Below, in pieces: positions 35,681-48,080 of a stretch of DNA of 64,000 nucleotides. Below the pieces are notes generated by a model. It saw only the letters and a program-made list of their open reading frames with translations. It was not told the DNA's origin and searched no databases. The stretch is from Agelaius tricolor (taxonomy: Eukaryota; Chordata; Aves; Passeriformes; Icteridae): positions 84,407,001 to 84,471,000 of the forward strand of contig JALJCS010000002.1 of assembly GCA_023055355.1 (NCBI GenBank), written 5' to 3'. The position numbers were made by a program, and so were the translations under genes. Numbering within the stretch: the stretch's first letter is position 1; every line of letters starts with the position of its first letter.

Positions 35681-37964
35681 GCAGCACTGGTGAGATGATT
35701 CAAGAAAAGGAGCCTAACCCTGGGCTACCTCTGGGCTCTTAGCAGGGTTGCAGGAAAGGAAGCATAGAAATAGATGGTACAATGCAACTGAGGAGACCCA
35801 CAGGAACTGTATTGCTGCTGCTGCTGCTGCATTCACTGCTGGGACTGTAGGACCAGCACTGCTTTTGCAGATCTTTCCACTCCATTTCATCTGTCCCTGC
35901 TGTCAAAGCCATGCCTTGCTGTGTGCTGGTGTTCCAGCACATAACAGCTCTTTGGGAAGGGCTTTTCCCCACAGCAGAGCTGTGCTGTGTCTGTCAGCTG
36001 AGGCTCCTGCCTGTGCTTCACCCTGTCCCACTCACAGGACCTTCACCATGCTTGACAGGAGGAGAAGGAGAGGAAATGTGTCCCAGCCTGCTCCTGAGCA
36101 CCTCAGAAAGGTCTGTGCAGGAGCCAGGGCTGGAAGGGACAGCTGGTCCCTGGGGTGTTCAACAGCCAGCAGAGAGGACTCACAGAACTGCAGTGCCTCT
36201 GTAAGAGTGGTGCCTCCTAAAGGTGTGCACTGAGAGCAGAGGCTTTCAGAGCTGCAGAGCTTATGTAGCCATTACATTTCAAAAGAGTGCTCTGTGAACT
36301 AAAAAATTAAAAGATTGATGCTGCCAGAAGCCTTGCAAAGCATTAGAAGGAGAGTTATATGCATGGAAAAATGCAGCAAGCTTATTTTTAATTGTGTGGA
36401 CCCTTTTTAATTGTTGTATTTGCATCTCTGAAATAAATCTTTCCAATCATAATCACTACAAAGTTTTAATTTTTCTGGAGCAGGGAATTGGATGGCATCT
36501 CAGGAAAAGGGTAATTATTCTTGAAAGAGGAGACATCATTCTGAAATAGGGTTATTTTTAACCTGGGATTAGGTGTCCCCATGGGGTGTTACACTGCCAT
36601 ACCTGAGCCAGTGGTCACTCTACTGGAGCACTGCTTGCCCCTTCCTCTGTCCTCTTGTCTTCTTACAGGTCTCAAATGCTTAAATTTTGCTTTGTCAAAC
36701 TGCCTATCCAACTTTACATGCAAATGAAGGGAAAAATGACAGAAAATGTTCAAGTGCTTCAAAGAAGTCTTCAGATGAGCTTACCTATCAAGGGTGTTTT
36801 TAATCTCCTAAATGTCTGGTAAAGACTGTAGCTATCCTGCAGGGTGAGGCTTGGCTTAGGAAAAAAAGAAAAAAAGATTTTGCAGAACCAGGCTCATACC
36901 TCCAAACTAGTTTGGACTTTGGCAGGTAAACATATTGAAATGTATTGACATACATTTCAATATACATACAACCACCTCTTCCTGTCTCCCATCCTGTGTT
37001 CCCCAGTAAATGTCTGCCCCAAGGAGCTCTGCAGAGGTTGGACACCCTGCAGTTTGCTCACTGTGCAAAGCTGCTCCATGGACACCCCTCTCTATGCAGA
37101 GACAGGCCCAGCTCAGCTGAACTCAGCCTGATTTAGGGGATCATTAGGAGGTTTCAGCTTCTGGGCTCACCTGGTTGTGAGTGAAAGCAATGGAGAGCCT
37201 GAAATGGAAACCATCCAGAGTTTGGAGGCAATGGCTTCATGGATAGCATGGTCACAGGTGACTTTTGGGGTTGAGATGTGCAAAGATTGAGATGTAGCAT
37301 GTTTGTGTTCCTGTTCCTTCAGTTTCTATAGTCTTTTCTCCTAAAAAATGTTTAATAGAGGAGAGAGTGAATGGTGCATGACACTGAAGTAATACTGGAG
37401 ATCATGTCCCACTTGGGAATATTTCCTGAGGGTTTTGGCTTTTTCTAGCAGCTCCAGTGAGCCAGTTTGATGTCTTCACCTCTCTGACACCCAACATGTG
37501 CTCACAGCAGGGAGATGGAAAGGTTTCCTTTTGGGTTTCATTGAACTCCCAGAGGAATTTGTGTACCCCCATTCTGAGCATGGTTGTGGTATATATTTAA
37601 AATGTTCACTGTGAGGATACATATCTATCATCTCCTTGCCATGATCCTGTAACCAGATACCTGATGGTCTCCTGGCTTCAAAAGTCAGTCCCAGGAAAGT
37701 GCTTAAATTATCTGGCACTATAAAGTAATTATAGCCTTAGCACATTTTACCTTCACAAAATGGTCAAAATGTGCATTTGGGGAATGTTGTGCAATTTTAA
37801 TCTGCCCTGATGTGGATGACTGGCACTGGTGTTTTATAGTGGGGGTGAATTAGATTTCTTTACTGACTTATTGCTCTGCAGAAAAATGAAAATGTTGTCC
37901 CCAGAGTGGATTTACTTTTTCATGCAGTGGGTAGGGGGAGGTTGCAGTGCTGCCTTTGGAAACA
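35681..37964. other. Intergenic; (CTG)n run and small hairpin
   Basis: Contains a short CTG/TGC trinucleotide run at about 35813-35830 and the inverted repeat at 36932-36963. The 161-codon open frame at 35748-36233 spans the CTG run and has no recognisable domain, so I do not call it a gene. The block at about 36260-36480 is AT-rich with homeodomain-like TAATT motifs and could be a conserved non-coding element, which cannot be shown here. Confidence 0.4.
36932..36963. repeat. Inverted repeat, 13-bp perfect arms
   Basis: Arms atattgaaatgta (36932-36944) and tacatttcaatat (36951-36963) flank a 6-nt loop (ttgaca). AT-rich cruciform/hairpin potential. Confidence 0.85.
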
Positions 37965-38318
37965 TTAGCCTGGAGAAAAGGAGACTCAGAGGTGACTGTA
38001 TCACTCTCTACAGTTTCCTGAAATGTGGATGCAGTCAGGTGAGGTTTGGTATTTTTCTCCAGGTAGCACTGAGAGAACCAGAGGACACAGTCTTAAACTG
38101 TACCAAGGGAAATAGAGGTTGGATATTAGGAAAATGTTTTTTACAGCAGGAGTGATAAAGTTCTGGAATGGCCTGCCTGGGGAGGTGGTGGAGTCACCGT
38201 TCCTGGATGTGTTTAAAAAGCCTGGATGTGGCACTGGGTGCCATGGTTTAGTTGAGGTGTTAGGACATGGGCTGGACTCAATGACCTTGAAGGTTTCTTC
38301 CAGCCCAGTGATTCCCCT
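37965..38318 (+). mobile_element. CR1 LINE, 5'-truncated 3' end
   Basis: The order of CR1 3' landmarks is preserved: 'ttagcctggagaaaaggaga', 'ctctctacagtttcctgaaa', 'ggttggatattaggaaaatg', 'ggggaggtggtggagtcacc', 'ctggactcaatgaccttga' and 'tcttccagcccagtgattcc'. About 350 bp remain, without intact reverse-transcriptase coding sequence. Confidence 0.93.
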
Positions 38319-41300
38319 GGGGACAGCCAGCCTGTGCCTGCAGTGACCTTGTATCCTGTTGTTGAGCTGCTCCTGTGCTGCCTGCCTGATAAACCATCCC
38401 AACACTCTGGAGGCACAAGCAAGCACAGCCCTTTGCAGGTGCTGCCTCATTGTGCCACCCTGAGCTGCAGGGCTCTGCCAGTGTCCTGCACACCCCGTTA
38501 TGATTGTGGGAGGGCATGCAGAAGCCTTGGTGCTCAAGCCACCATTCATTACCCTCATTTTTCTGCATCTCTATCATGTTAACGGTGAGCCACAGTGGCA
38601 TGAAAGAAAAGAACCAAATAGTTGGCTTTGGAAATTTAGAAATTGGAGAAGTTTGTTAATATCTGTCCCTGGGATGCCCCCATTCTCACATGTACAGAGC
38701 AGGAAGCATGCTCTGGAATTTCACAGCACTGCTGTAGCTGTCTGTGCCCAGCCCTGATCTGGATGCTAACATTTCTGCAGGTAATGAGTACAGTCACCAG
38801 GATCCCAGCAGGCTTTTTATCTCCTTCTCCAAACACATCTAAATTCCCATGTAATTATGAAGCCATCATGCTAATTACAGCTGTGGGAAAAGGTTGCCCC
38901 TGTCTGCCAACAGTTCCTCTGTGTTGCTGAGGCACAGGTCAGGCCTGGGAAGAATTAATTTCACTGTATTTAGTCATGTTAGCAGTTCTGGGCTATGTTA
39001 TTGCAACAGCACAGACATCCCCTGGTCACTCATTGTACTGGTGTGTCACACCTGGGCTTGGGGCCTCAGGGCTCAGTGGGGCTGAGTGATAAGGCCAGTG
39101 ATAAGTGGTAAATCTGTGATGTGGGGAGCAGGCTCAGCACAGGGATTACAGTTTGGAGGGAAGGAAAGGATACTTAAACCAAATGAAAATGGATGAAGGT
39201 CTTCTGTGGTTTGGGATATCTTATTAATATTTAGAAATAGAGCTCCTAGCTCTAAAAGTTACAGAACAATGCTGTGTATCAAGTAATTTTGCTGCAGGCT
39301 TATCTTTGCTCTAAGTGGAACAGAAGACAATGACTGTGACTGCATTGTGCCTTTTTATTTTTAAATAAAAATAGTTAGGCCACCAATGACTTTGCTATAA
39401 GCAACATATACCTTCTTATTAATAATTTTAAAAAAAAGTTTCGTCCACAAAGGTAGAATTTTTAAGGAGTTATAACAAGGTCAGAGAGATCTTCCAGCTG
39501 ATAGTGTGATGTTTGCATGGTACCTGCAGAAGTGTGTTGCTGTTCTAGAATTGATGGAGACCTATTCCCCTTGACTTACCCCTTCCCTGGGCTGCTGCCA
39601 GAGCTCTTGCCAGGGCTGGGGTCAGCAGGAGGCCAGCTGTGGGTGAATGGAGGGAGATGAGTCAGGAGGTGTTCAGGCTTTGCTCTGCCTCTCTGCTGGG
39701 CTGTGTCTAAAAAGCACCAAGCCTCAAAGGAATGAATTTGTTGTAGATTTGCAGACTTGGCTGAACTTTTAACTTTAATTGTCCAGAAAGCTGCTGGAAG
39801 GTTTTTCTGCATCCTGCAGGGCAGACACAGCCTTGTCTTTGGTGTGAAGAGGTCCCATGTAATGATGCCTGCTGCTACTGAAGCCTGGCAGCCCAGTGGA
39901 TGGTTCTGGAAAGCTGGCAGGGAAGCTGTGTGTGTATCTGTGTGTACAGTGCCACACATGTGCTCCTGTCTTCTGTGCCTTCTTCCCTTCCCTGATGTGT
40001 CCCCCTGCCATGTGCCTGGGGAGGAAATGCTGCCAGGTGAGTCTGTGTGTGAAAATGCAGAAAAGCCTCTGACCTCATCACCCTGCCACAGACCCTCCCA
40101 AGGGACCCACATTGTCTCTTTCTGTCTGGTGCTGTTAAGAGAGAGATCTCAAGTATGTAAATTCACAGCAAAAAATCATCTTTGTCCCACTTGATAAGCT
40201 GATTAAAACTCCTACACTGAAATGCAAAAAAAAGAAGAGGTGTTAATGAATAGAGCTAATTAAAATTTGGTTGAAGCTAATTAAAATCTAAATCTGGTAA
40301 CACTGTGGAAAAAGCACAACTTTCTGTTCTAGGTTCTGCCTCATTTCAAGGCAGATGATTCTCATGAAGTGACTAAAATTGTCCAAAGTTGTCATTGTTC
40401 CACATGTTATCAGACATGCAGCATTTGTATATCCAGCCAGCATGAATCTTCCCAACCTGGAAAAAGTTTAAAATAATAAAAAAACCTCTTGATGTTAAGG
40501 GATTTTTGTCTTTGACTGTAAAATCATCCCAGTATATGCTCACACCATGGGCAGCAAGTAGGTTTTCTAAAACACAAAGATGAGAATCAAGCATAGTTAC
40601 ATGGTTTCCAGGAGGAAACACCAAAGTCCTTTTGATCTGTGGCACCAATTATGCTGCAAGACAACTTTCTAAAATTTTCAGCAATAAAAACCAGTTAATT
40701 GTATTACAAATGGCAAAGACTATAAAACATCAATTCACAGTCCAGATCCTTCTTTTCTTAGAAACTTCAAAGAATACAAATTATTTTAAGAAAAGGAGAA
40801 CTGACTTTTGAAGGTAACCTTTTCTTGCCCACATCCCTCAGAACTTTCTCTCACAAATTCTTTAAATACTTAGCACAGTCAATTAAAATTATTATTATAA
40901 CAATTTATTATGGTTCAGCAGCAAAACACAAGTGGGCATTTGACCAAGTGGGACTGTAATGGCATGAAATGTGCCATTATGCTTGGAAGAAACAAGTGAC
41001 AATTTGCAAATATGTCTGTTTGATATTGCTAAAATAGCAGGTTGACCCTTTGAGCTTTTGAATGGATTTGGTTGGAAGCACTCAGGAAGGGAGCAAGGAG
41101 ATTACCAACACTGACCTGGGGCTCTCCAGGGTGAAGAGCTGTGTGAATGCTCAAAGCACAGAGCAGGTCTGGAGCACTTGTCTGAACATGGACTGAGGCT
41201 GCATTGATGAACTGAGGCTACAATGACAATGAATTTTGTCATTGTATTTTGAAAGTTTACCACAGTGTCTGCAGATGTCAGCTGAGCTTCATGGCATTTT

Positions 41301-44300
41301 GCTGTCATATTTAATATTTACTTTTTTACCATAATTTTTTAAACTTCCCAGTGTGATTTTGTGAACCAGCTGCCCTGCACTCAACTTGATATTTTTATCA
41401 GACCATCCCGGTGGGAGAATAATGGGAAATAAAACTCACCCAAATATGTATGAAGCATAGTCATATTATAACAATTTATATATTTAAAACCTATTAGACT
41501 GTTGTAGACAGGGACTTTGTATGGCTTGCATGTTTATTTTATGCACAGGAACATTAACTGGTATTAGCTGTTTTAGCAGCTCTGGATGGAGTTGCCCCTC
41601 TGAGAAGGCACTGCAGAAAGGACTGGAGGGTTCAGTCTCTGCCTGCTAAAAGGGTTTTATTTAAGTGATTGTCTTCCCTGGCACTTAATCCCTGCCTAAC
41701 TCCTGCTGCCCTGATGCTGCTGTTGTAGTTCTCAACAAAGTATTCAAGATTTGTAGAGGGTGCTGGGATTTCTGTAAATGGATTTCAGTTATCTGTTCTG
41801 AAGAGGTTGAAAAGGCACTGAATTAGACTCTGGAAGAGCTGTTCTTAGTTTTGCAGATCATTTGAGCATGAAACTCACTTTTTCCAAAAAGGAAGGTACC
41901 TGAGATGAATATTAAGAGAATAATGCAGTTTTTGTATTTTGAACAAAGAAAATTTAAAATATAAAAAATCCAAATAATATCTTTAAGTTAGACACAGATT
42001 TTTCAATCTTTAGAAATTTATTGATTTGTGATTGCAAACTTATCTTATGGTTTGTTATGTGTTTGAAGCAGATAGTGTTGAAAACCCAGAAATATGTTTG
42101 TGAACCTGAGTTGCAGTCGATGGTCTATTGGCACCAGTGATACTTTTATATTTGCTGCCCCTGAGTGCTGAGGTGAGAAAGGCCATTTTCAGCTTTTCTG
42201 TGTGTATTTAACCACGTGCAGGTGGTGTTTTGAGAGGTGATGTTGGAAGGAAATTCACCACGAAGGCTCTGCTAAAGGAGCTGAGCTGAGGCTGTGCTGG
42301 GCTGTCACTGAGAGCTCAGCCCTGGGAAAGTGCAGCTAAAACATCCCCTCCTGGGCTGCCAGGCTGGCTCTGGGTGTCTCATGCCATGGCCAGGGAGGAG
42401 AGCACGCAGCTCTCCAGGGCTCAGGTGCCATCAGCAGGGAGGGGATGGCAGGGGGTGTCTGGCAGGGAGCACAGGAGCAGCCAGGGGGATTTCCTGCTGG
42501 GATGGGGCTGCCCTTCCCTTTCCCTGTGCAGGCAGGGACTGAGACTGCTCCTCTGTGAGATAAAATGTCCAGTTTGGGGTATTCCCCTCGGGGGGATGCC
42601 ATGTGCTGTTTTCTGGCTCTTGCTCTGAGCTCAGTTCAGCCCTCACCTGCCACAAACAGCAGCAAATCTGCAGTGAGCCTGCCTTGGGCAAAGCCAAGGG
42701 GGAACCAACTTCTCTGGTGGGTTTTGGAGCAAAACACAGAAATATTTTATTGGCCAAGACATTTGTGGCCTCTTGCTAGTGTTCTCTTTGATGCCCTTGG
42801 GGTTTTTTAGCATCCTCAGGTGAGAAAGAGCAGTGGAGGGGACAGCATCACACACATGCATTATCTGGTTTATGTCTTAACTGTGATTCCTCCCTGCAGA
42901 ACTCCCTGCCTTGGGATTTATGGCTGAAAAAAAATTTTTAGGAAAAATTCAGTAGACAGTTTGTGCTTAGGAGTATCAGAAGTTTCATTTTTGAATGTGT
43001 GTGCTGTGAGCCCTGGGAAACAAAAATCACTTGAAGGTCTTCCTTTGATCATATTTTATTTATTCGGAAATAGGTAGAATTCTACTTCTGCAGCCTGTCA
43101 TCTCAAACTCTGAATTCTGGAATAGTTTTTGCAGCTTCTTGGCCAGATATTGAGGAAGAGATCCAGCAGCCATGCCCCACATATTTTCTGCTGGGCTGCA
43201 AACCTCTCCCAGGTGTCCTCCACAGGCCTGGCTTTTGGCAGCTCTAACCTGGGATGAACAGAGACAGTAGGACAAAAAATTAATTGTCTGTGTTCTGCTG
43301 TTCAAATTTATCTTGAGATTTCACACTCACTTGATTAAAAAATTTGCAAACCAATCTGCAGTTCTGTGCAAGGAATAGGATGGCAGAGAGATTCATGACT
43401 GCACCAAGCTCTAATTGTTTTTATCACTCGCTTCAAAGAATAGAGATAAGTGGTGTTTTCTGGAGAAATGGATTTGATCTTTTCCTGCATCAGGTATAAA
43501 CCAAAAGTAAACAGAAAAATGATGAAAAATTTTTATCTAAGAAAGAAGAAGAAAAAAAAAGCTTACATTAATATCAAAGTATGTATTTACAGAGGGATGT
43601 TATGGTTTATGATCATCCCTGAAAGAATCATCATAGTTTTTAAAACTTCAGGCTGAAGGGTCACCCCATTTATTTCCTGATGCAAACAAGCCAGTTAAAA
43701 CTGCAGACTAGAGCTGAGACTCTCTATTTAAATGACTTTATTTGACAAATAATTTCCCTGTTGAAAAAATTCAAATGAAACAGGCTTCTTTTGCTGAACT
43801 CTCTGCAGATTAAATGGATGCCATTGTGAGATATTTTGCCTATGTTTAAATTTTGGGGGAAAAACCCCCAAACCAGCAAAACCATGCTAAAACAGGTGTT
43901 TGATTCAATTCCAAATTGACCAAGGTAATATTCTCCACTTCAGCATCAGAACCAAACTGCTCCTCTCCTTTTGGTCAACAGCACAAGAGGAGACAGCTGG
44001 AGGCTGCTTTGTGTACCCTGGGGTGGCAAAGTGCTGCACTGAGGCTTAACTAAGTCAATAGGTTTATCTGTAATAGGAGAGATGTAGAGGGCAAGGAGGT
44101 TTTAACTCTGTTTAATGCCTCAGTTTTCTTGGCTTGCTGAGCAGCAGTGCTGTGTCTGTGTGGCTGATGCCTGAAACAATAGTACTTCAGAAGAAGAAGT
44201 GAAGAGCTGGATAAAAATAGGACAGAAGTGAAGGGATGTCCTAATTACAGTGGTCCCCACGAGCCTCTCAGGACTGAGTCATCAGCTTCACCATCACATC

Positions 44301-44823
44301 ATATTATGGATGACATTGTGGTGGCCAAAAGTTCCTTTTGTTCAGAGGAAAAGATCAGAGATCTATACCATTAAAATGGAGTGAAGTGAAAAACATGTTT
44401 ATTTCCTAATTGCTAAGTGTTCAATTGCTAAGTGTAAACTTGGTTATTTCCTAATTCCTCCAAAGCCAGTATGGCTGCACAATAGTTCACCAGGAGCAAC
44501 CCACCTAATCTGATCTGTGACAGTAAAAGAGGTGAAGTGTCCAAATTGTCTTGGCTTTCAATGGACCAGATTAGTTCTGAAAATGCCACACAAATTCCTG
44601 CATTGGGTAGTTTCAATACAGCTGGCTTAGTGTGCCTTGGAATGGCTCTTTGGCAGAGAGTATTTCTAAACACACTCACAAAATGCATAATGTCCTGCCT
44701 TTCTGGTAAATATTTGGTTAAATTGGATGTTTTGGGGAATGTGCCCTGTACTGCTGTTGTTGACATTAAGGATTTGTCATTGCAAGTCAGAGGACAAAAT
44801 GATGGGAAGGTTTGAAATTGTCA
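38319..44823. other. Intergenic, mostly unrecognised
   Basis: No exon seen. It includes a small inverted repeat (41219-41246), a GC-richer patch at about 42240-42560, and a close direct repeat of 'aattgctaagtgt' at about 44409-44434. The 178-codon (39576-40112, minus) and 145-codon (39757-40194, plus) open frames overlap each other and show no family motif. Confidence 0.4.
41219..41246. repeat. Inverted repeat, 11-bp perfect arms
   Basis: Arms tacaatgacaa and ttgtcattgta flank the 6-nt loop tgaatt. Confidence 0.8.
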
Positions 44824-44912
44824 GATCACAGAGAGGTTTGGGTTGGAAGGGACCTTAAAGATCATCCAGTTCCAGACCTCTGCCACAGGTAAGAACACTA
44901 CAAGATCCACAT
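44824..44912 (-). mobile_element. CR1 LINE fragment, minus orientation
   Basis: Reads as the reverse complement of a CR1 3' tail: 'gatcacagagaggtttgggt', 'tggaagggaccttaaagatc', 'atccagttccagacctctgc'. The similarity fades after about 44912. Confidence 0.88.
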
Positions 44913-45840
44913 GCCTGTCTGTAGTGCTGGCTGAGGTAGTTTTATCCCACTGTCAGCCAAAATAGGAATTTTATTCCCTCTGTATTCTTGAATTAGGATA
45001 AACCCCCCCACAAATATCGTTTCATTTGCTGCTGCAGTCATTGCAGTATAACCAGACAGATAACAGAAATACAAGGTCTGGCTTCAGCTCCTCTGACCTG
45101 TATCTATAGGGACTTTTGTAGTCCTGAGTTACTCAGGCATCTGCTGCCAAGATTCAAGCATGAATTTGTCTTATAAATCTGTTGGAGCTTTTAACACCAC
45201 AAGAGAGCAGGTAACAGAGGCTGAAGTAAATCTGGAAAGAGAACTGGGCAGGCAGTGGCTCAAGGTTTTCCAAGCCAGGAGTTTGCTCTATGGGAACAGC
45301 CTGTAGTTAAATACATCTGCAGAATTGTGCTGGTAAAGGGGGAATTGAACTGTGCAGTGGAAAAGCTCCAGCAATGTGGGAGCTGCTATCAGGAAAAATA
45401 AAGATGGTTTTATCATTCTTCCAGGCAAACTGGTTTTGAGGGTAGCTGACTTGAAACTAAAATAGAAAACACTGACACCATCCCTCAGAGTCTCTGATTT
45501 GCTCTGCCCTCAGCCCCTAGCTGCCATCATGTGCTCTGCTGCCATTATGCCTCCCTGGGTGATCCTGTGGCAGCCCAGCACCTGAGGGATGGGTTTGGCA
45601 GAGATCCAGGATCTGTTTATTTTATATTTTGGTCCATTTGGAGAAGGTGTTTGTCTGCTGGCCCTGAGACCCCACCCAGACTCAGCTGAGCCGAGGGCAG
45701 GGAGCAGCTGCAGGTTCTACCATGGGGGCCCTGGCTCACAGAGCCTCTCCCTGTGCCACAGCAGGACAGGAGATTCTTGATAAAATGCAGAAGAACAAGG
45801 TCAGGAGAGCCCAAGGCTCATGTTTAGTGTTTACTGTGAA
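44913..45840. other. Intergenic, nothing recognised
   Basis: No supported exon, RNA gene or repeat between the two CR1 fragments. Confidence 0.45.
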
Positions 45841-46000
45841 GCTCTGGAAAAGATTGTGGCTGCCCACCCCTGGAAGTGTTCAGGGCCAGGCTGGATGGGG
45901 CTTTGAGCCACCTCCTCCAGTGGAAGGTGCCACCATCAATGGCAGGGAGCTGAAACTAGATGACCTCTAAGTTCCCTTCCAACCCAAACAATTCTATAAC
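45841..46000 (+). mobile_element. CR1 LINE, 5'-truncated 3' end
   Basis: 'tgcccacccctggaagtgtt', 'caggctggatggggctttga', 'gaaggtgccaccatcaatgg' and 'cccttccaacccaaacaatt' follow the CR1 subfamily tail, ending in 'attctata' at the 3' terminus. Confidence 0.92.
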
Positions 46001-47898
46001 TGGTAACTGGCTTTTCCAGCCTCTGAGAAGTGAATATTTGGCTCCTGACTCTCTCTCTATATAAAATGAACAGATATAGATATGACATGATTTGCAGTTT
46101 GTGGTCAGAGCTCTGTGTGTCCCTGATGCTGCAGCTGAGTTTCTGTAGCTGTGGTGGAAATGGATCTCTAAGAAATGGGATGGGAGTTCTGCTGCTGCAG
46201 CTTTTGAGGGGAAAGGGACAGAGCAGGAGGCCTTTGGGCTCTGCTTGCCAAGGGTTCTTTACCAGGAAAGAGAGAAATTAAGTGACAAAGGATTTTGGTT
46301 ATCCTTTGCAAAAAAAAACAAACATCAAGCTCTCTTCCCTCCACTTCTGTTCTGTTTTGGGTGAAAATGTAGTGGCAGTTAAATGAGCTTTGCTAAATCT
46401 TTCATAAACCATGGTAGCTGTGGAGAAAGCAGAGGAGTTAAAATAAACTCCAGTGTTTTCCCTGCAGACTTTCTTGCAGAGACTCCTACAGATACCAAGG
46501 TTTGCAAGTCTAAAACTCCAAAATCCAGTTGCTCATTTTTGCACTCAGAAATTCCTGCAAGTGGCTCTTTTCAGAGAAATCTCACAGATCCTGAATTTTC
46601 CTCTATTCCATTTGCAGTAATTTTCACCCAAACCAGCTCCATCTGAAGTTCATTTTGTTAAATTTTCTCCATCTTTAAAAAAATGCGGATTTTAATGCAT
46701 TTTTAGGTGCACAGTTCTTTTTATGAAGGATCAGCTAGTTACTTTAAAAAGAACCACACAGAGAAGGAGCAGGCTTTTGTGTACAGCTATAAATTTCTTA
46801 AATATTCCCATTTCCTGGGTATAAGTGGTTTGATAAACTACCCCTGGATATAGAACCCTGTATGAGAACAATACACCTCTGTATTTTACCGAGATTTTGC
46901 AAAAAAGCAAAGTCTGTATGTGCTCAAATCTGGTGTAATTTATATTGCAGGTGACAGAGTTGCATTTCCAATTTTCAGAGTTTCACAGTGCTGCTTGGAT
47001 TTGTTTTATACTAATTAAATTTTATTACATCTGAAATTTCTGTTATCTTTGAATTATAATAATATTTAAATTCATATTGAAAAGTGTGGTTTATCAGCCT
47101 ACACAGTATCTTTCACAAAACTGAATTAAATATCTTGAAAAAAAAATTAATTCACATTTATTGAGATGAATGACAAGAGAGCTTATCTCTTCTCTCTCTC
47201 TGCTTTTTCTTATTTATATTCCTAGATGCTTATTTTATCTGGCCTTCAGGTCCCCAGTGCAGTGGATTTTTCCTGTTTAAAATAGAGCTATCCCTTTACA
47301 GGCAAACAAATGTTTTTCCAAATGAGAAAGATAAGTATTTGGCTTTTGTGCCTTACTCACCAGAGCTGGTGCTGTGAGGAGGTTGGGCTGGTTTTGTGTT
47401 GATCCTGGCAGTGTTACTGGTTCAGTAACTGGGCATTTCTGCTATGACTTATGGCACTTCAGAATATCAAATATTATCCCTAATTGAATTTTCTGCAGAA
47501 TAACTGTCACGAAGCAATGCAGCTTTTTGTGTGCCTCCTTGTTTAACCAGGGCTATAATTTTTGCAGCATGTGTTTGGTGTGGGAAGACAATTTAATGGA
47601 GACATATTTCCTCCCATTTACAAATCAAACCCTCCCAAAAAACAATGAGTCAAATCACAGGCAGCTTAGGGAGATACCTCATCTCTCATATAATTTTTTA
47701 TTTGCTGGGTCATAGGTGATTTGAGGCAGCAGTCACATTTTCCTGTCTCTGTCAGATGGAGCTCAGTGAAATGTTGGCTTGAACATCTCATAGAGTGATA
47801 TAAAATGAGCATAGAAGTGGTTTGTATAAAAAGCATAATCTACTTTTACCTTTTATTTTCATTTTTACTGTATTTTTAATATAGCATGTGGCAGTGAA

Positions 47899-47936
47899 TG
47901 CAAGTTTGGCATCTTATTGAAGATGCCAAACTTGCA
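47899..47936. repeat. Perfect 17-bp inverted repeat with 4-nt loop
   Basis: Left arm tgcaagtttggcatctt (47899-47915), loop attg, right arm aagatgccaaacttgca (47920-47936). An outer cag/ctg pairing could extend it across a 4-nt bulge on the left side. On either strand a transcript would form a very stable hairpin. The total stem is shorter than a typical pre-miRNA. Confidence 0.93.
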
Positions 47937-48034
47937 CTGTGAGATCACCTCATCCTGCAGTGAGATTGTCTATGTGGTGTTTGGTGAGGGATGTGTATCC
48001 ATAGTCAAGCTCCTTCTAACCCTTGGCTTGGGTT

Positions 48035-48080
48035 TAAAACTCTTAATTAAAGCCCTGGGACTTTAAAACTCTTAATTAAG
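48035..48080. repeat. Short direct repeat (about 30-bp spacing)
   Basis: 'tttaaaactcttaattaa' is present twice, followed by similar 'agccct' and 'ggtcct' sequence, so it looks like a small local duplication. Confidence 0.8.

Noticed and set aside
35748..36233. 161-codon open frame with an alanine run
   Set aside because: The alanines come from a CTG/TGC repeat. No conserved domain, splice support or recognised family.
38001..38558. 185-codon minus-strand open frame
   Set aside because: It mostly reads antisense through the CR1 copy at 37965-38318.
46383..46646. 87-codon open frame preceded by 'ttttccctgcag'
   Set aside because: Ser/Lys-rich translation without family resemblance; a single acceptor-like site is expected by chance.
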